64,000 bases of DNA from Aeromicrobium stalagmiti (GCF_013283745.1 NZ_JABSTZ010000001.1:1258406-1322405); one strand, 5' to 3'. Shown: positions 26,414 to 35,961, counted from the first letter of the stretch. Program-made: numbers and translations. Notes: generated by a model not told the origin, from the sequence alone.

Positions 26414-27493
26414 GTGACTGCTCTCTTCGCACCCCTGACCCTGCGCGGCGTCACCGCCCGCAACCGCATCTGGCTCGCACCGATGTGCCAGTACAGCGCC
26501 TTCGACCGCGACGGCATGCCCACCGACTGGCACCTGGTCAACCTCGGCCAGCACGCGACCGGCGGTTTCGGTCTCGTCATGACCGAGGCGGCCGCCGTGG
26601 TGCCGGAGGGGCGGATCAGCCCGGAGGACGTCGGCATCTGGTCCGACGAGCACATCGCTCCGTGGCGGCGGATCGCCGACTTCGTCCGCGGCCAAGGTGC
26701 GGTGCCGGCCATGCAGCTCGCCCACGCCGGCCGCAGGGCATCGACCTACGGCCTGAGCGGGGCCGCGGGCACGGTGCCGGCGACCGACGGCGGGTGGGAG
26801 CCACGGGGGCCGTCGGCCGTCGCGTTCGAGGGCTACGTGGTGCCGGCCGAGCTCGACGTCGACGAGATCACAGCGATCCCCCGGGCGTTCGCCGAGGCGG
26901 CGGCCCGGGCCGAGCAGGCCGGGTTCGACGTCGTCGAGATCCACGCTGCGCACGGCTACCTGCTCCACCAGTTCCTCTCGCCCCTGGCCAACCAGCGCAC
27001 GGACGGCTATGGCGGCTCGTTCGAGGCCCGGACCCGCCTGGTCGTGGAGGTCGCCGACGCCATCCGTGCCGTCTGGCCCGACGACAAGCCGCTCTTCGTC
27101 CGGCTGTCGGCGACCGACTGGGCCGACGGCGGGTGGGACGTCGAGCAGTCCGCGCGCCTCGGCGCGATCCTCAAGGACCACGGTGTCGACCTCGTCGACG
27201 TGTCGTCCGGCGGGCTGGTCGCTCACCAGAAGATCACGGTGGGACCGGGCTACCAGGTGCCGTTCGCCGCCGAGGTGCGTCGCGACAGCGGGCTGCCGAC
27301 CGTCGCGGTCGGACTCATCACCGAGCCCGCGCAGGCCCAGCAGGTGCTGGCCGACGGGTCGGCCGACGCCGTGATGCTCGCCCGGGTCGCGATCCGTGAG
27401 CCGGCGTGGCCCCTGCGGGCGGCCCACGAGCTCGGTGTGGCGCCGCAGGATGCGCCCTACCCGCCGCAGCACGCCCGCGGAGCCTGGCGCTAG
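26414..27493 (+). CDS. NADH:flavin oxidoreductase (old yellow enzyme, YqjM-like)
   Basis: An FMN-dependent ene-reductase TIM barrel of 359 residues. Visible family sites are APMCQYSA (Cys near residue 25, as in YqjM-type enzymes), QLAHAGRRAS (substrate-binding His pair region near 98-107), EIHAAHGYLLHQFLSP (FMN-binding strand with the invariant His-Gly near 176-191), RTDGYGGS, and the FMN phosphate loop VALGL-type region VAVGLITEP. It reduces activated C=C bonds; the physiological substrate is unknown. GTG start with no obvious ribosome binding site. A long inverted repeat follows immediately after its stop. Confidence 0.92.
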   Translation: MTALFAPLTLRGVTARNRIWLAPMCQYSAFDRDGMPTDWHLVNLGQHATGGFGLVMTEAAAVVPEGRISPEDVGIWSDEHIAPWRRIADFVRGQGAVPAMQLAHAGRRASTYGLSGAAGTVPATDGGWEPRGPSAVAFEGYVVPAELDVDEITAIPRAFAEAAARAEQAGFDVVEIHAAHGYLLHQFLSPLANQRTDGYGGSFEARTRLVVEVADAIRAVWPDDKPLFVRLSATDWADGGWDVEQSARLGAILKDHGVDLVDVSSGGLVAHQKITVGPGYQVPFAAEVRRDSGLPTVAVGLITEPAQAQQVLADGSADAVMLARVAIREPAWPLRAAHELGVAPQDAPYPPQHARGAWR

Positions 27494-27558
27494 ACCGCGA
27501 GTGGCGCAGGATGAAGGAAATGAGACGGCGAGTCGTCCACATCTGCGCCACTCGCGGT
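27494..27558. repeat. 15-bp perfect inverted repeat between oxidoreductase gene and purL
   Basis: Arms ACCGCGAGTGGCGCA and its complement (27494-27508 and 27544-27558) are separated by 35 bases. The left arm starts right after the TAG stop. A large hairpin of this size could terminate transcription or be a REP-like intergenic element; there is no T-tract. Confidence 0.65.
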
Positions 27559-27594
27559 TCGATGTGCGCCGGTCGGCGGGCTCGCAGGGACCGA

Positions 27595-27600
27595 TAGGAT
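27595..27600 (+). promoter_or_regulatory. Putative -10 of purL (leaderless)
   Basis: TAGGAT lies 7 bases before the GTG start of purL. No ribosome binding site is visible. Confidence 0.5.
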
Positions 27601-27607
27601 TCGGTAC

Positions 27608-29878
27608 GTGACTGCAGCCCGCCAGCTCGACACCGTTGCCCACGCCTCCAGCACCCCCGACCAGGGGCAGCCCTGGGCCGAGCTGGGACTCCGCGAGGAG
27701 GAGTACGCGAGCATCCGCGAGATCCTCGGCCGTCGCCCCACGGGCGCCGAGCTGGCGATGTACTCGGTCATGTGGAGCGAGCACTGCTCCTACAAGTCGA
27801 GCAAGGTCCACCTGAAGAAGTTCGGCGACCTGCCGCAGGAGACACCGCTCGGCAAGACCCTCGCCGGCATCGGCGAGAACGCCGGCGTCATCGACATCGG
27901 CCAGGGCTACGCCGTGACGTTCAAGGTCGAGTCGCACAACCACCCGTCCTACGTCGAGCCCTACCAGGGCGCGGCGACCGGCGTGGGCGGCATCGTCCGC
28001 GACATCCTCGCGATGGGCGCCCGTCCGGTGGCGGTCATGGACCCGCTGCGCTTCGGCCCCCTCGACGCCGATGACACGCGTCGCGTCCTGCCCGGCATCG
28101 TGGCCGGCGTCGGTGGCTACGGCAACTGCCTCGGCCTGCCCAACGTCGGTGGCGAGGTCGTCTTCGACGAGACCTATGTCGGCAACCCGCTGGTCAACGC
28201 CCTGTGCGTCGGTGTGCTGCGACACGAGGACCTCCACCTCGCCTTCGCGTCGGGCGTCGGCAACAAGGTCGTCCTGTACGGCGCTCGCACCGGCGGCGAC
28301 GGCATCGGCGGTGTGTCCGTGCTCGCGTCCGAGACGTTCGAGTCGACCGGCCCGTCGAAGCGTCCCGCCGTCCAGGTCGGCGACCCGTTCATGGAGAAGC
28401 TGCTCATCGAGTGCACCCTCGAGCTGTTCGCGGCCAAGGTCGTCAACGGCATCCAGGACCTCGGCGGCGCGGGCCTGTCGTGCGCGACCTCCGAGCTCGC
28501 CTCGGCCGGCAGCGGCGGCATGCACGTCGAGCTCGACACGGTCCCGCTGCGTGACTCGACCCTCTCGCCCGAGGAGATCCTCATGAGCGAGTCGCAGGAG
28601 CGCATGATGGCGGTCGTCGAGCCCGAGCACCTCGAGGCCTTCATGGCGATCTGCGAGAAGTGGGACGTCGAGGCCGTCGTGGTCGGCGAGGTCACCGACG
28701 GCGACCGCCTGATCATCGACTGGCACGGCGAGACCGTCGTCGACGTCCCGCCCCGCTCGGTCGCGCACGACGGCCCGACCTACAACCGGCCCTTCGCCCG
28801 TCCGGCCTGGCAGGACGAGCTGCAGGCCGACGGCGCCGGCCGGCTGGCACGCCCTGCCACGGGCGACGAGCTGCGTGACCAGCTCGTGGCGGTCGTGTCG
28901 TCTCCCAACATGGCCGACAAGTCGTGGGTCACCGACCAGTACGACCGCTACGTGCAGGGCAACACCGTGCTGGCCCAGCCCGAGGACGCGGGCGTCATCC
29001 GCATCGACGAGGACACCCACCTCGGCGTCGCGGTCTCGACCGACTGCAACGGTCGCTTCGCCAAGCTCGATCCCTACGTCGGAGCGCAGCTCGCCCTCGT
29101 GGAGTCCTACCGCAACGTCGCCGTCACCGGCGCGCTGCCGCTCGCGGTGACCGACTGCCTCAACTTCGGCTCGCCGGAGAACCCCGACGTCATGTGGCAG
29201 TTCGAGCAGGCGACGCACGGCCTCAAGGACGCCTGCGCGGTGCTCGGCATCCCGGTCACCGGCGGCAACGTGTCGTTCTACAACCAGACCGGCGAGACCC
29301 CGATCCTCCCGACGCCCGTCGTCGGCGTCCTCGGCGTCATCGACGACGTCCGCCAGCGCATCACCCAGGGCTTCGTGGCCGAGGGCAGCCACGTGCTGGT
29401 GCTGGGCGAGACGCGCGACGAGCTCTCGGGGTCGACCTGGGCCGATGTCGTCCACGGGCACCTCGGCGGCCTCCCGCCGGTCGTCGACCTCGCCGCCGAG
29501 CAGGCCCTCGCGGGGCTCATGGTCGAGGCCGCGCAGACCGGGATCCTCGAGTCGGCGCACGACCTCTCCGACGGCGGGCTCGCCGTCGCGCTGGCCGAGG
29601 CGGCGTTCCGTCACGGCGTCGGTGTCACGGTCGACCTGGACGATCCGTTCCTCGAGCTGTTCAGCGAGTCGTCGGCCCGGGCGATGGTCGTCGTGGCCGA
29701 GGATCGCCACGAGGAGCTCGTCGCCCTGGCGCAGAAGCACGGGGTCGAGCTGGCGTCGGTCGGTCGTACGGGCGGAGCCGACCTGGTCGTCGAGGGCCAG
29801 CTCAGCGTCGCGGTCGCCGATCTCAAGGCCGCCTGGCAGGCCACCCTGCCGGCGGTGCTCGGTGCGCACCTGGCCTGA
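27608..29878 (+). CDS. purL: Phosphoribosylformylglycinamidine synthase subunit PurL
   Basis: The synthetase subunit of FGAM synthase, which uses ammonia from PurQ with PurS as bridge. At 756 residues it is the small (bacterial type II) PurL. Family blocks visible are the N-terminal [46 protein letters not shown] (substrate- and Mg-binding near 101-127), [14 protein letters not shown] and the late [22 protein letters not shown]. The GTG start follows a TAGGAT hexamer by 7 bases. It is 20 kb from purSQ and 9 kb from purF, with unrelated genes between. Confidence 0.97.
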   Translation: MTAARQLDTVAHASSTPDQGQPWAELGLREEEYASIREILGRRPTGAELAMYSVMWSEHCSYKSSKVHLKKFGDLPQETPLGKTLAGIGENAGVIDIGQGYAVTFKVESHNHPSYVEPYQGAATGVGGIVRDILAMGARPVAVMDPLRFGPLDADDTRRVLPGIVAGVGGYGNCLGLPNVGGEVVFDETYVGNPLVNALCVGVLRHEDLHLAFASGVGNKVVLYGARTGGDGIGGVSVLASETFESTGPSKRPAVQVGDPFMEKLLIECTLELFAAKVVNGIQDLGGAGLSCATSELASAGSGGMHVELDTVPLRDSTLSPEEILMSESQERMMAVVEPEHLEAFMAICEKWDVEAVVVGEVTDGDRLIIDWHGETVVDVPPRSVAHDGPTYNRPFARPAWQDELQADGAGRLARPATGDELRDQLVAVVSSPNMADKSWVTDQYDRYVQGNTVLAQPEDAGVIRIDEDTHLGVAVSTDCNGRFAKLDPYVGAQLALVESYRNVAVTGALPLAVTDCLNFGSPENPDVMWQFEQATHGLKDACAVLGIPVTGGNVSFYNQTGETPILPTPVVGVLGVIDDVRQRITQGFVAEGSHVLVLGETRDELSGSTWADVVHGHLGGLPPVVDLAAEQALAGLMVEAAQTGILESAHDLSDGGLAVALAEAAFRHGVGVTVDLDDPFLELFSESSARAMVVVAEDRHEELVALAQKHGVELASVGRTGGADLVVEGQLSVAVADLKAAWQATLPAVLGAHLA

Positions 29879-29898
29879 GCCGGCCCGGCGGTGGCTTG

Positions 29899-32781
29899 CT
29901 ACTTGCGGGTGCCGGTGACCGTCAGCTGGTGCGTCATGTCGGCGGTCGAGGTGCCGCTGAGGCGGACGTCGACGGCGATGCGGTTCTTGCCGTCGCGCAG
30001 CAGCGACAACGGGATCTCGAACGTCCACGCCTCGCCGACCGCTGCTGACGTCGACACGGCCGAGTCGGCCGGGACGACGCCTGCGGTGACCCGCCTGCGC
30101 TTGACCTCCTCGCCGTTGACCATCACCACGGCCCCGTCGTCGGCGCGGGTGCTGACGATGATCCTGGAGTAGGCCGAGACGTCGTCGATGTCGAGCGATC
30201 GCCGGAAGTAGGCACGCTCGACTCCGGCGGGCCGGGCCAGCGACGTCTGCAGCCCCGGTGCCCCGAAGCCGAGGGGAGCCTGGCCGTAGGTCCAGCCGGC
30301 GTCGTCGGTGCTGGTCTTCCAGTCGGAGGCGGGGGACGGTGACTGGAACCAGTAGGCCCAGTAGGCACTTGAGCCGATCAGCGTGGTCGTGCCCGCCGAC
30401 GTGGCCGCAGCGGTGACGGCTGAGGTCGAGGCCGAGCGGTTGCCCACGCCGTCGGTGGCGCGGACGAAGAAGCGGTCACCGGCCGCGGAGTCGCTCACCG
30501 TGACCGACGTGGCACCCGGGTCGGCGATCTCGACGACCTTGCCGTCTCGGAGGATCTCGTAGGAGACGCCGCTGGTGGCCGACGCCGTCCACGACACCGT
30601 CGCGGTGGAGCCGGACACCGACGCACGCGGGCCGGTGGGGGCGGCGGGCGGGGTGTGCGGGCGCATCGCGAAGCGGACGAAGCCCTGCGTGACCTGGGCG
30701 GAGCCGTCGCGGCCCACGACGCTCTGGTAGTCGCCGCCTGCCCACAGGGTGCCGTCGCTGGCCGACAGCAGGGCCCACGGCCCCTCGCCGTTGCGCATCT
30801 TCGACGTCGGCGCGAACTGCGGGTAGTAGGCGCCGGTCGCTGCGTTCCACGCGCCGAGGTAGCCGATGCGGTCGACCTGGGTGTAGCCCGAGGCGCGCGG
30901 CGAGTCGTAGCGCGAGGTGCCGCTGTAGTTCCAGTTGTTGCAGTGGCAGGAGCCGTAGACGACGCCGCCCTGGGCCGCCGTCGCCTGCAGGTCGCCACCG
31001 CTGAGCGTGATGTTCTTGGCCGACAGGCCCAGGCTCGACGAGGTGTAGGAGAAGAAGCTGTGCTGGCTGCCACCGAGCCAGACCCGGCTGCCGACCCGCT
31101 TGACGGTCTGCTGGTACCGGTTGCGCGGGGCGGACGTACTGGACTTCACCGACCACGACTGGAAGGTCGCCGGTGTCGACGTCTTGATCGCTGCGGCTCC
31201 CGGCTTGGACACCGCCGACCTGCCGTCGTCGCCGACGTAGCCCTGCTGGAACTGGCCGGCGGCGTAGACCCGGGAGCCGTCGTCGGAGACGTCGAGCGAC
31301 AGGACGCTCGAGCTCAGGGACCGCTTGCCGTTGGACTGGACGATGCCCGAGCCCAGGTTGGGTCGCCACCCGGTGCTCGGTGCCCCGGTGGCGGCGCTGA
31401 CACGCAGGATGTTGCGAAAGGAGTAGCTCTTGCTGCTCTTGCCGCCCTTGTAGCTGGTGAAGCCGCCGCCGACGTAGAGGTGGGAGCCCGAGACGTCGAG
31501 GGCGCGCACCCAGCGCTTGGCGCCCTTGGTGCCCTGGCCGATCGTGGCCTTGAAGCCGGAGTAGCGCGCGCCGGTCGTCGCGCTGACGACGACCAGGCCG
31601 GTGGCAGCCTTGCCGTCGAGGGTGGAGAACTCGCCGCCGACGGCGAGCCGCCCGTTGGGCAGCGCTGCGAGTGCCTTGACCTGGTTGTTGAGTCGCGGCC
31701 GGAACGACGAGATCCACTGGCCGCTCGTCGCGTCGAACGCAGCGAGATAGGGCTGGCTCGCCGACGCGCTCCCGTCGGAGCGGCGAACCGTGGTGAAGTT
31801 GCCGCCGACATAGACACGGTTGCCGATCTGGGCGAACGCCGAGACCTCGGTGGCGTAGTAGAGCGAGCCGCCCTTGCCGAGACCGGTGACGCCCCACGGC
31901 TGGGGGAGCGCGCCCGACTCGGGGATCGCCGGTGCGGCCTGGGCGGGGGTGCCGCTCGCCGGCACGGCCGGGTAGGTCATCGAGGACGTCAGGGTCCGGG
32001 GACGCAGCCAGACCCGGGTGAACGGTGAGGCGTACTGACCGCCCGCGACGGTCGAGTAGAGATAGCTCGAGTCGCTCGTCGATCCCGCGGGGCCGTTCTT
32101 GCCGTAGAGGAAGCCGCGGACGTAGTTGTTGGTCGACGTGTTCGCCGTCCAGGTGCGCTGGGAGTCCGAGCCGATCGTCAGGTCGCGGGTGTACTGGGAC
32201 TTGGCGGTGGTGGTGCCGTTGACCGAGTAGGACGAGACCGGGATGCCGGGGTCGGCGGCAAGCGCCCACGTCCAGCGGTCGCGGGACTTCAGCCGGATCC
32301 GCACCTCCTGGTAGGCCGTGCCCGCCTGGTTGGTGGCCCGTTGGAGCCGGATGCCGTCGGCGAGGCCGTCGACCCGGCCGCCACCCAGCAGGGCGTCGAT
32401 CGTCCGACCGGGCAGCTGCTTGGCGTAGAAGGCTGACGGCCCCGAGACGGGGGAGGCGACCGACGTCGTGCTGCCCCGGCCGTCGCCGCCCTCGACCCAG
32501 CCGTGGCGACCCCGTGCGACCAGCACCCAGCCGCCGCCGTCGGTGGCCTGGTCGCAGTAGAAGCGGGTCGGCGCCTGCAGCTGGGGGGTCACGAGCCAGT
32601 ACTGCCCGCTGCCGCCGTCGGGATCGTTCTTCTTGACCTCCCAGCACGAGGCGGCCGCGCGCTCGGGCGAGCTGCCGTCGTGGACGACGGCGGCCTCGGC
32701 GGGGGAGCCGGCGACGGCCACGAGGGTCACCGATGCGACTGCGGCCGCCACGAGGCTGGCGATGCGGGCACGACGAGTCAT
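29899..32781 (-). CDS. Large secreted fibrinogen-like / beta-propeller / Fn3 protein
   Basis: A 960-residue secreted protein. Signal peptide residues 1-~30 (VAVAGSPAEAA). About 35-290 is a fibrinogen-C-terminal-like domain: SCWEVKK, then RFYCDQATDGGGWVLVARG, the hallmark YCD...GGGW pattern. About 320-700 is a beta-propeller of repeated VYVGGNFTTVRRSDGSA and VGGEFSTLDGKAATG units (delta-60/DUF5122-type). About 715-800 is a fibronectin type III domain (PPAAPTGPRASVSG...), and 810-960 is a jelly-roll-like C-terminal domain with WTFEIPLSLL. It is presumably extracellular and may bind glycans or surfaces. The start is placed at the signal-peptide ATG; the open frame runs on upstream but that part is antisense to the next gene. 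Confidence 0.85.
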   Translation of the reverse strand: MTRRARIASLVAAAVASVTLVAVAGSPAEAAVVHDGSSPERAAASCWEVKKNDPDGGSGQYWLVTPQLQAPTRFYCDQATDGGGWVLVARGRHGWVEGGDGRGSTTSVASPVSGPSAFYAKQLPGRTIDALLGGGRVDGLADGIRLQRATNQAGTAYQEVRIRLKSRDRWTWALAADPGIPVSSYSVNGTTTAKSQYTRDLTIGSDSQRTWTANTSTNNYVRGFLYGKNGPAGSTSDSSYLYSTVAGGQYASPFTRVWLRPRTLTSSMTYPAVPASGTPAQAAPAIPESGALPQPWGVTGLGKGGSLYYATEVSAFAQIGNRVYVGGNFTTVRRSDGSASASQPYLAAFDATSGQWISSFRPRLNNQVKALAALPNGRLAVGGEFSTLDGKAATGLVVVSATTGARYSGFKATIGQGTKGAKRWVRALDVSGSHLYVGGGFTSYKGGKSSKSYSFRNILRVSAATGAPSTGWRPNLGSGIVQSNGKRSLSSSVLSLDVSDDGSRVYAAGQFQQGYVGDDGRSAVSKPGAAAIKTSTPATFQSWSVKSSTSAPRNRYQQTVKRVGSRVWLGGSQHSFFSYTSSSLGLSAKNITLSGGDLQATAAQGGVVYGSCHCNNWNYSGTSRYDSPRASGYTQVDRIGYLGAWNAATGAYYPQFAPTSKMRNGEGPWALLSASDGTLWAGGDYQSVVGRDGSAQVTQGFVRFAMRPHTPPAAPTGPRASVSGSTATVSWTASATSGVSYEILRDGKVVEIADPGATSVTVSDSAAGDRFFVRATDGVGNRSASTSAVTAAATSAGTTTLIGSSAYWAYWFQSPSPASDWKTSTDDAGWTYGQAPLGFGAPGLQTSLARPAGVERAYFRRSLDIDDVSAYSRIIVSTRADDGAVVMVNGEEVKRRRVTAGVVPADSAVSTSAAVGEAWTFEIPLSLLRDGKNRIAVDVRLSGTSTADMTHQLTVTGTRK

Positions 32782-32877
32782 GGGGGTCTCTCTGCGATGG
32801 GGGTGCAGGGATGAAGAGGATCCGGTGGAGACGGTATGACGCGAAAGGGCGATCGAATCCGTGACTAGGCTGGGCGC

Positions 32878-33228
32878 ATGGCCCGCCACACCCCGCTGAC
32901 GCACGAGGAGTTCGCCGCGATCTGCGCGCGCCTCGACGCCGGCGATCCGTCCCGCCAGGACCTGAAGGCGGCTACCAAGCACCTCGCGGCCCTGCTGGTG
33001 CACCGCGCACCGGGAGCCAGCGTCGAGGTGCGCATCCCGCCGTTCGCCGCGGTCCAGTGCATCGCCGGCGCGCGCCACACCCGCGGCACGCCGCCCGCGG
33101 TCGTGGAGATGGACCCCCTCACCTGGATCGCGCTCGGGCGGGGGCGTCTCGCCTGGTCCGACGCCACGATCCGGGCCTCGGGGGAGCGGTCCGACCTGTC
33201 GCACCTCCTGCCGCTCGACGTCATCTGA
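32878..33228 (+). CDS. Sterol-carrier-like small protein (conserved beside purF in actinobacteria)
   Basis: A 116-residue protein with the SCP2-like pattern: the conserved RIPPFAAVQCIAG strand followed by PAVVEMDPLTWIALGRGRL. This family is found close to purF in Mycobacterium and relatives, although here it is 6 kb away. The function is unknown; lipid or hydrophobic ligand binding is implied by the fold. The ATG at 32878 lies 6 bases after TAGGCT, so the transcript is probably leaderless. Confidence 0.8.
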   Translation: MARHTPLTHEEFAAICARLDAGDPSRQDLKAATKHLAALLVHRAPGASVEVRIPPFAAVQCIAGARHTRGTPPAVVEMDPLTWIALGRGRLAWSDATIRASGERSDLSHLLPLDVI

Positions 33229-33320
33229 ACGTCACGAGATCGGTAGCAAAAAACCCGTGACCGCAGGGGGACCTGCCGCTACGATCGTCGCGGAGGGACC
33301 GATCTCAGCGAGGGTGACGC

Positions 33321-33734
33321 GTGACGTTGGAACAACAGGACCTCGCCAGGCAGTGGGCACACCACCTGAGCGGGCTCGATCCCACACGCCGTGCCGCCGT
33401 GCTCCAGGCGCTGCAGCACTCCTCCGACACCGGCTGGCCCGCCTCCGAGCAGTCCGTGCGGCTGCTGGTCGCCTATGCCGACGGCGAGATCACGGCGCGT
33501 GACTACGCGGCCGGCATCCTGGCGTCGATGGGCCTGTCGTTCGACGACCGGGTCGCGCTCGACGTGAGGCCGCCGGCCCGGTCGTCGTACGTCGCGGGTG
33601 CCGTCGACGCCCCCATGCCGCCGGCGCCCCACGAGCCGGTCGAACCTGCACCGGTGCGCCGGGAGGATGCCGTGCACGCCTACGTCACGGGCCAGATCCC
33701 GGTGGGCGAGTTCCTGCGCATCGCCCGCAGCTGA
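33321..33734 (+). CDS. Hypothetical protein with two VbhA-antitoxin-like motifs
   Basis: A 137-residue protein. Two short similar segments stand out: LLVAYADGEITARDYAAGIL (near residues 48-67) and VHAYVTGQIPVGEFLRIAR (near 118-136). Both have the YxxGxIxxxE/DY pattern of the N-terminal anti-Fic motif of VbhA-type antitoxins. Between them is a Pro-rich linker (about 85-112). The resemblance is short and may be coincidental, and no Fic toxin gene is present nearby. A TACGAT -10 candidate (33277-33284 region) gives a leader of about 40 bases. Confidence 0.55.
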   Translation: MTLEQQDLARQWAHHLSGLDPTRRAAVLQALQHSSDTGWPASEQSVRLLVAYADGEITARDYAAGILASMGLSFDDRVALDVRPPARSSYVAGAVDAPMPPAPHEPVEPAPVRREDAVHAYVTGQIPVGEFLRIARS

Positions 33735-33761
33735 GCGTCCCGGAGGGCGAGGCAGCCGCGG

Positions 33762-34487
33762 TCAGCGCCGGGCCGCGAGCGCCCGCTCGGGGTGGTTGGT
33801 CGTCACCATCCACACGTCGGGATCGTTCATCCAGCGTGCGAGCTCGTCGGGCCGGTCGACGGTCCACACGAGCAGCGGCAGCCCGCGGCGTCTCGCGTAC
33901 GCCCTGAGCGACCACCGGGCGACCGCCTTGTGGGAGACCACGACGTTGGCGCGGCTCCACCAGACTCGGGTCCGGGGAAAGGCCGACTCGGCCCGCGCGA
34001 GCAGGCGCCCGAGGCGGCTGCCGTGCGAGGAGCGGGGGCTCGACGACAGCCCGACGAGCAGGCCGGGCGCGTGGAGCCGCGACCAGGCGACGAGGCGCCG
34101 GACCGACGCGTCCTCGGCCGTCGTGATGACGACGTCGGCGACGCCGAGGACGCCGAGGATGCGGCTGACGAGCTCGACCTCCCGGCCCGCGACCTTGAGG
34201 TCGACGTGCGCCTTGACCCGTCCGCGCACGAGGGCGAGGACGTCGTCGAGCGTCACCAGCACGACCCCCGTGAACTCGTCGAGCCGGTGCCCGGCGATCG
34301 ACCGGCTGGCGCCGTCGTCGGTGAGCTGGTCGTCGTGGAAGACGACCGCGGTCCCGTCGGCGGTCAGCCGGACGTCGAACTCGACGTAGTCGCAGCCCAG
34401 CGCGATCGCGTCCTCGAACGCCGCGAGGGTGTTCTGCGCCGTGTGGTCGTCACCGGCGCCGCCGCGGTGCGCCGAGACCAGCGCCAT
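33762..34487 (-). CDS. Glycerophosphodiester phosphodiesterase
   Basis: A GDPD TIM barrel of 241 residues, hydrolysing glycerophosphodiesters to glycerol-3-phosphate and an alcohol. The catalytic and metal-binding signatures are SAHRGGAGDDHTAQNTLAAF (His near residue 7, Glu replaced by Gln in the usual xPENT region) and YVEFDVRLTADGTAVVFHDDQL (Glu-x-Asp near 36-38 and His near 50). The usual PENT reads AQNT here; the Glu change deserves attention since that residue normally coordinates the metal. It starts 3 bases after the stop of the upstream DUF1906 gene, so the two form an operon. Confidence 0.85.
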   Translation of the reverse strand: MALVSAHRGGAGDDHTAQNTLAAFEDAIALGCDYVEFDVRLTADGTAVVFHDDQLTDDGASRSIAGHRLDEFTGVVLVTLDDVLALVRGRVKAHVDLKVAGREVELVSRILGVLGVADVVITTAEDASVRRLVAWSRLHAPGLLVGLSSSPRSSHGSRLGRLLARAESAFPRTRVWWSRANVVVSHKAVARWSLRAYARRRGLPLLVWTVDRPDELARWMNDPDVWMVTTNHPERALAARR

Positions 34488-34490
34488 CGC

Positions 34491-35831
34491 TCAGGCGGTC
34501 TTGCCGCGCTGCAGCTGGCCCCACACCGTCGACTCGGTCGTCGTGTAGCCCGAGAGGCCCCGAGCCTTGCGGTAGGCCTCGACCGCCTTGACGGTGTTGT
34601 TGTCGTAGACGCCCGTCATGCGGGGTCGCAGGCCGGCCGCGATGAGCGAACGCTGCAGCCGCCAGACCGACTGCCCCACCGAGCCGTACTTCAGCACGCG
34701 GGGGTTGGTGCCGTGGGCCAGCAGGGCGGTCCACGTCGGGCGGGTGGTGCGGCCGGCAGCGGACCAGCCGCGCTTGGCCCGGAACGCGTCGATCGCCTTG
34801 GCGGTGCCGGTGCCGAAGGTCGAGTCAATCGTCTTCATGAAGCCTTGCGTCTTGAGCAGGCACTCCAGTGCGGCGACCTCGGGGCCGGTGCTGCCGACCT
34901 TGAGAGCGGGGTAGGAGGTGAACGTCATCCGTGTGCCGCAGGGCAGGGACTGCTTCACGGCGACCGAGCCGCGGCCGACGTCGAGGAAGTTCTTGTCGAT
35001 GTTGAGCGTCTTTCCGCCGTACGTCACGTTGATGCCGTTGTGGTACTGGTGGATCCGCTGGTGGTTCTTCCAGCCGTCGTCGGACAGGTAGGGCCCGCCG
35101 TCGGTGTCGGCGACCTTGTTGACCCAGGCGATCCACATCTGGTCGGGCAGGGTGAAGCCCGCACGCTTCGAGGCGCGAGCCTCGTCGATCGCGGCGATCG
35201 CCGCGGACCCGCTGGAGTAGACCCCGGACTTGTAGCCCTGGTCGTGGAGGTACTCGGTCCAGGCGTCGGCGAACTGCAGGACGATCGTGTCGCACGCCGA
35301 CGTGCGGGCGTACCACTCGATGTCGAGGTAGGAGTAGCTCCCCTTGCCGAAGCCGTACTTCGTGAGGGCGGCGATCGTCTCCTTGGCCTCGTCACGGGCC
35401 TGGCTGCGCGCCTTGCTGACGACGGACGACATGTGCTTCTTCTGCACGCGGCTGTTGGGGTTGTTCTTGAAGCAGGGGGCCTGCCGGCCGACGTGGATCG
35501 GCATGAAGCGCCATCCGCGCGACGCGTTCTTGGCGACCCAGGCCTTGCTGAGGTTGGGCTGGTAGGCGTCGCCGCAGTAGCGCGAGTTGCCCGAGACGTA
35601 GATGCCGATCGCGCTGAACGGCGACCGCAGGTTCCACGTGTCCATGACGCCCTGGGACGGCGCGACACAGGCGTCGAAGCCGTGGCCCGTGAAGCTGCCG
35701 GGAGCCTGTGGCTCGGCGGCGGAGGCGGGGACGGACAGGAGGACGGACGCGGCCAGGCCGGTCAGGAGACCGGTGATCGTGAGCCGCGAGGGGGAAGACG
35801 GTTTGATGGGGGGGCCGGGCACCAGGCGCAT
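34491..35831 (-). CDS. Secreted DUF1906 (Rv2525c-like) protein with two peptidoglycan-binding domains
   Basis: A 446-residue protein. An N-terminal signal sequence (about residues 16-38) is followed by a DUF1906/glycoside-hydrolase-like TIM barrel (about 48-295): GHGFDACVAPSQGVMDTW, FSAIGIYVSG, SYLDIEWYA (an acidic D-x-E pair in the active-site position) and HQYHNGINVTYGGKTLNIDKNF. Two peptidoglycan-binding domain 1 repeats follow (about 305-370 and 375-445). It is probably exported and cell-wall attached; enzymatic activity in this family is unproven. TACCCT lies 7 bases before the ATG, a leaderless pattern. Confidence 0.88.
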   Translation of the reverse strand: MRLVPGPPIKPSSPSRLTITGLLTGLAASVLLSVPASAAEPQAPGSFTGHGFDACVAPSQGVMDTWNLRSPFSAIGIYVSGNSRYCGDAYQPNLSKAWVAKNASRGWRFMPIHVGRQAPCFKNNPNSRVQKKHMSSVVSKARSQARDEAKETIAALTKYGFGKGSYSYLDIEWYARTSACDTIVLQFADAWTEYLHDQGYKSGVYSSGSAAIAAIDEARASKRAGFTLPDQMWIAWVNKVADTDGGPYLSDDGWKNHQRIHQYHNGINVTYGGKTLNIDKNFLDVGRGSVAVKQSLPCGTRMTFTSYPALKVGSTGPEVAALECLLKTQGFMKTIDSTFGTGTAKAIDAFRAKRGWSAAGRTTRPTWTALLAHGTNPRVLKYGSVGQSVWRLQRSLIAAGLRPRMTGVYDNNTVKAVEAYRKARGLSGYTTTESTVWGQLQRGKTA

Positions 35832-35923
35832 GGTGACGAGGGTACGTGCTGGGTGAGAGGTCTGTCACGAAACGCGTGTTGCTGGAGTGACGAGGTGGAC
35901 GAGCGCCGCTAGGCTTGTCGCAT

Positions 35924-35961
35924 CGCGGCCCCGGTCCCTCCCCTGGATGATCGGGGCCGCG
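35924..35961. terminator. 10-bp GC-rich hairpin in intergenic region
   Basis: CGCGGCCCCG and its complement are separated by 18 bases. It lies downstream of the minus-strand acyl-CoA ligase and upstream of the DUF1906 gene, consistent with terminating the ligase transcript. There is no T-tract. Confidence 0.55.

Noticed and set aside
26285-30028. Very long open frame of about 1247 codons on the minus strand
   Set aside because: It lies exactly antisense to the old-yellow-enzyme and purL genes. Its translation is Arg/Asp/Gly-rich without domains, a usual by-product of high-GC codon usage.
29899-33204. Extended 1101-codon version of the secreted fibrinogen-like gene
   Set aside because: The additional N-terminal part is antisense to the SCP2-like gene, and the signal peptide defines the start at 32781.
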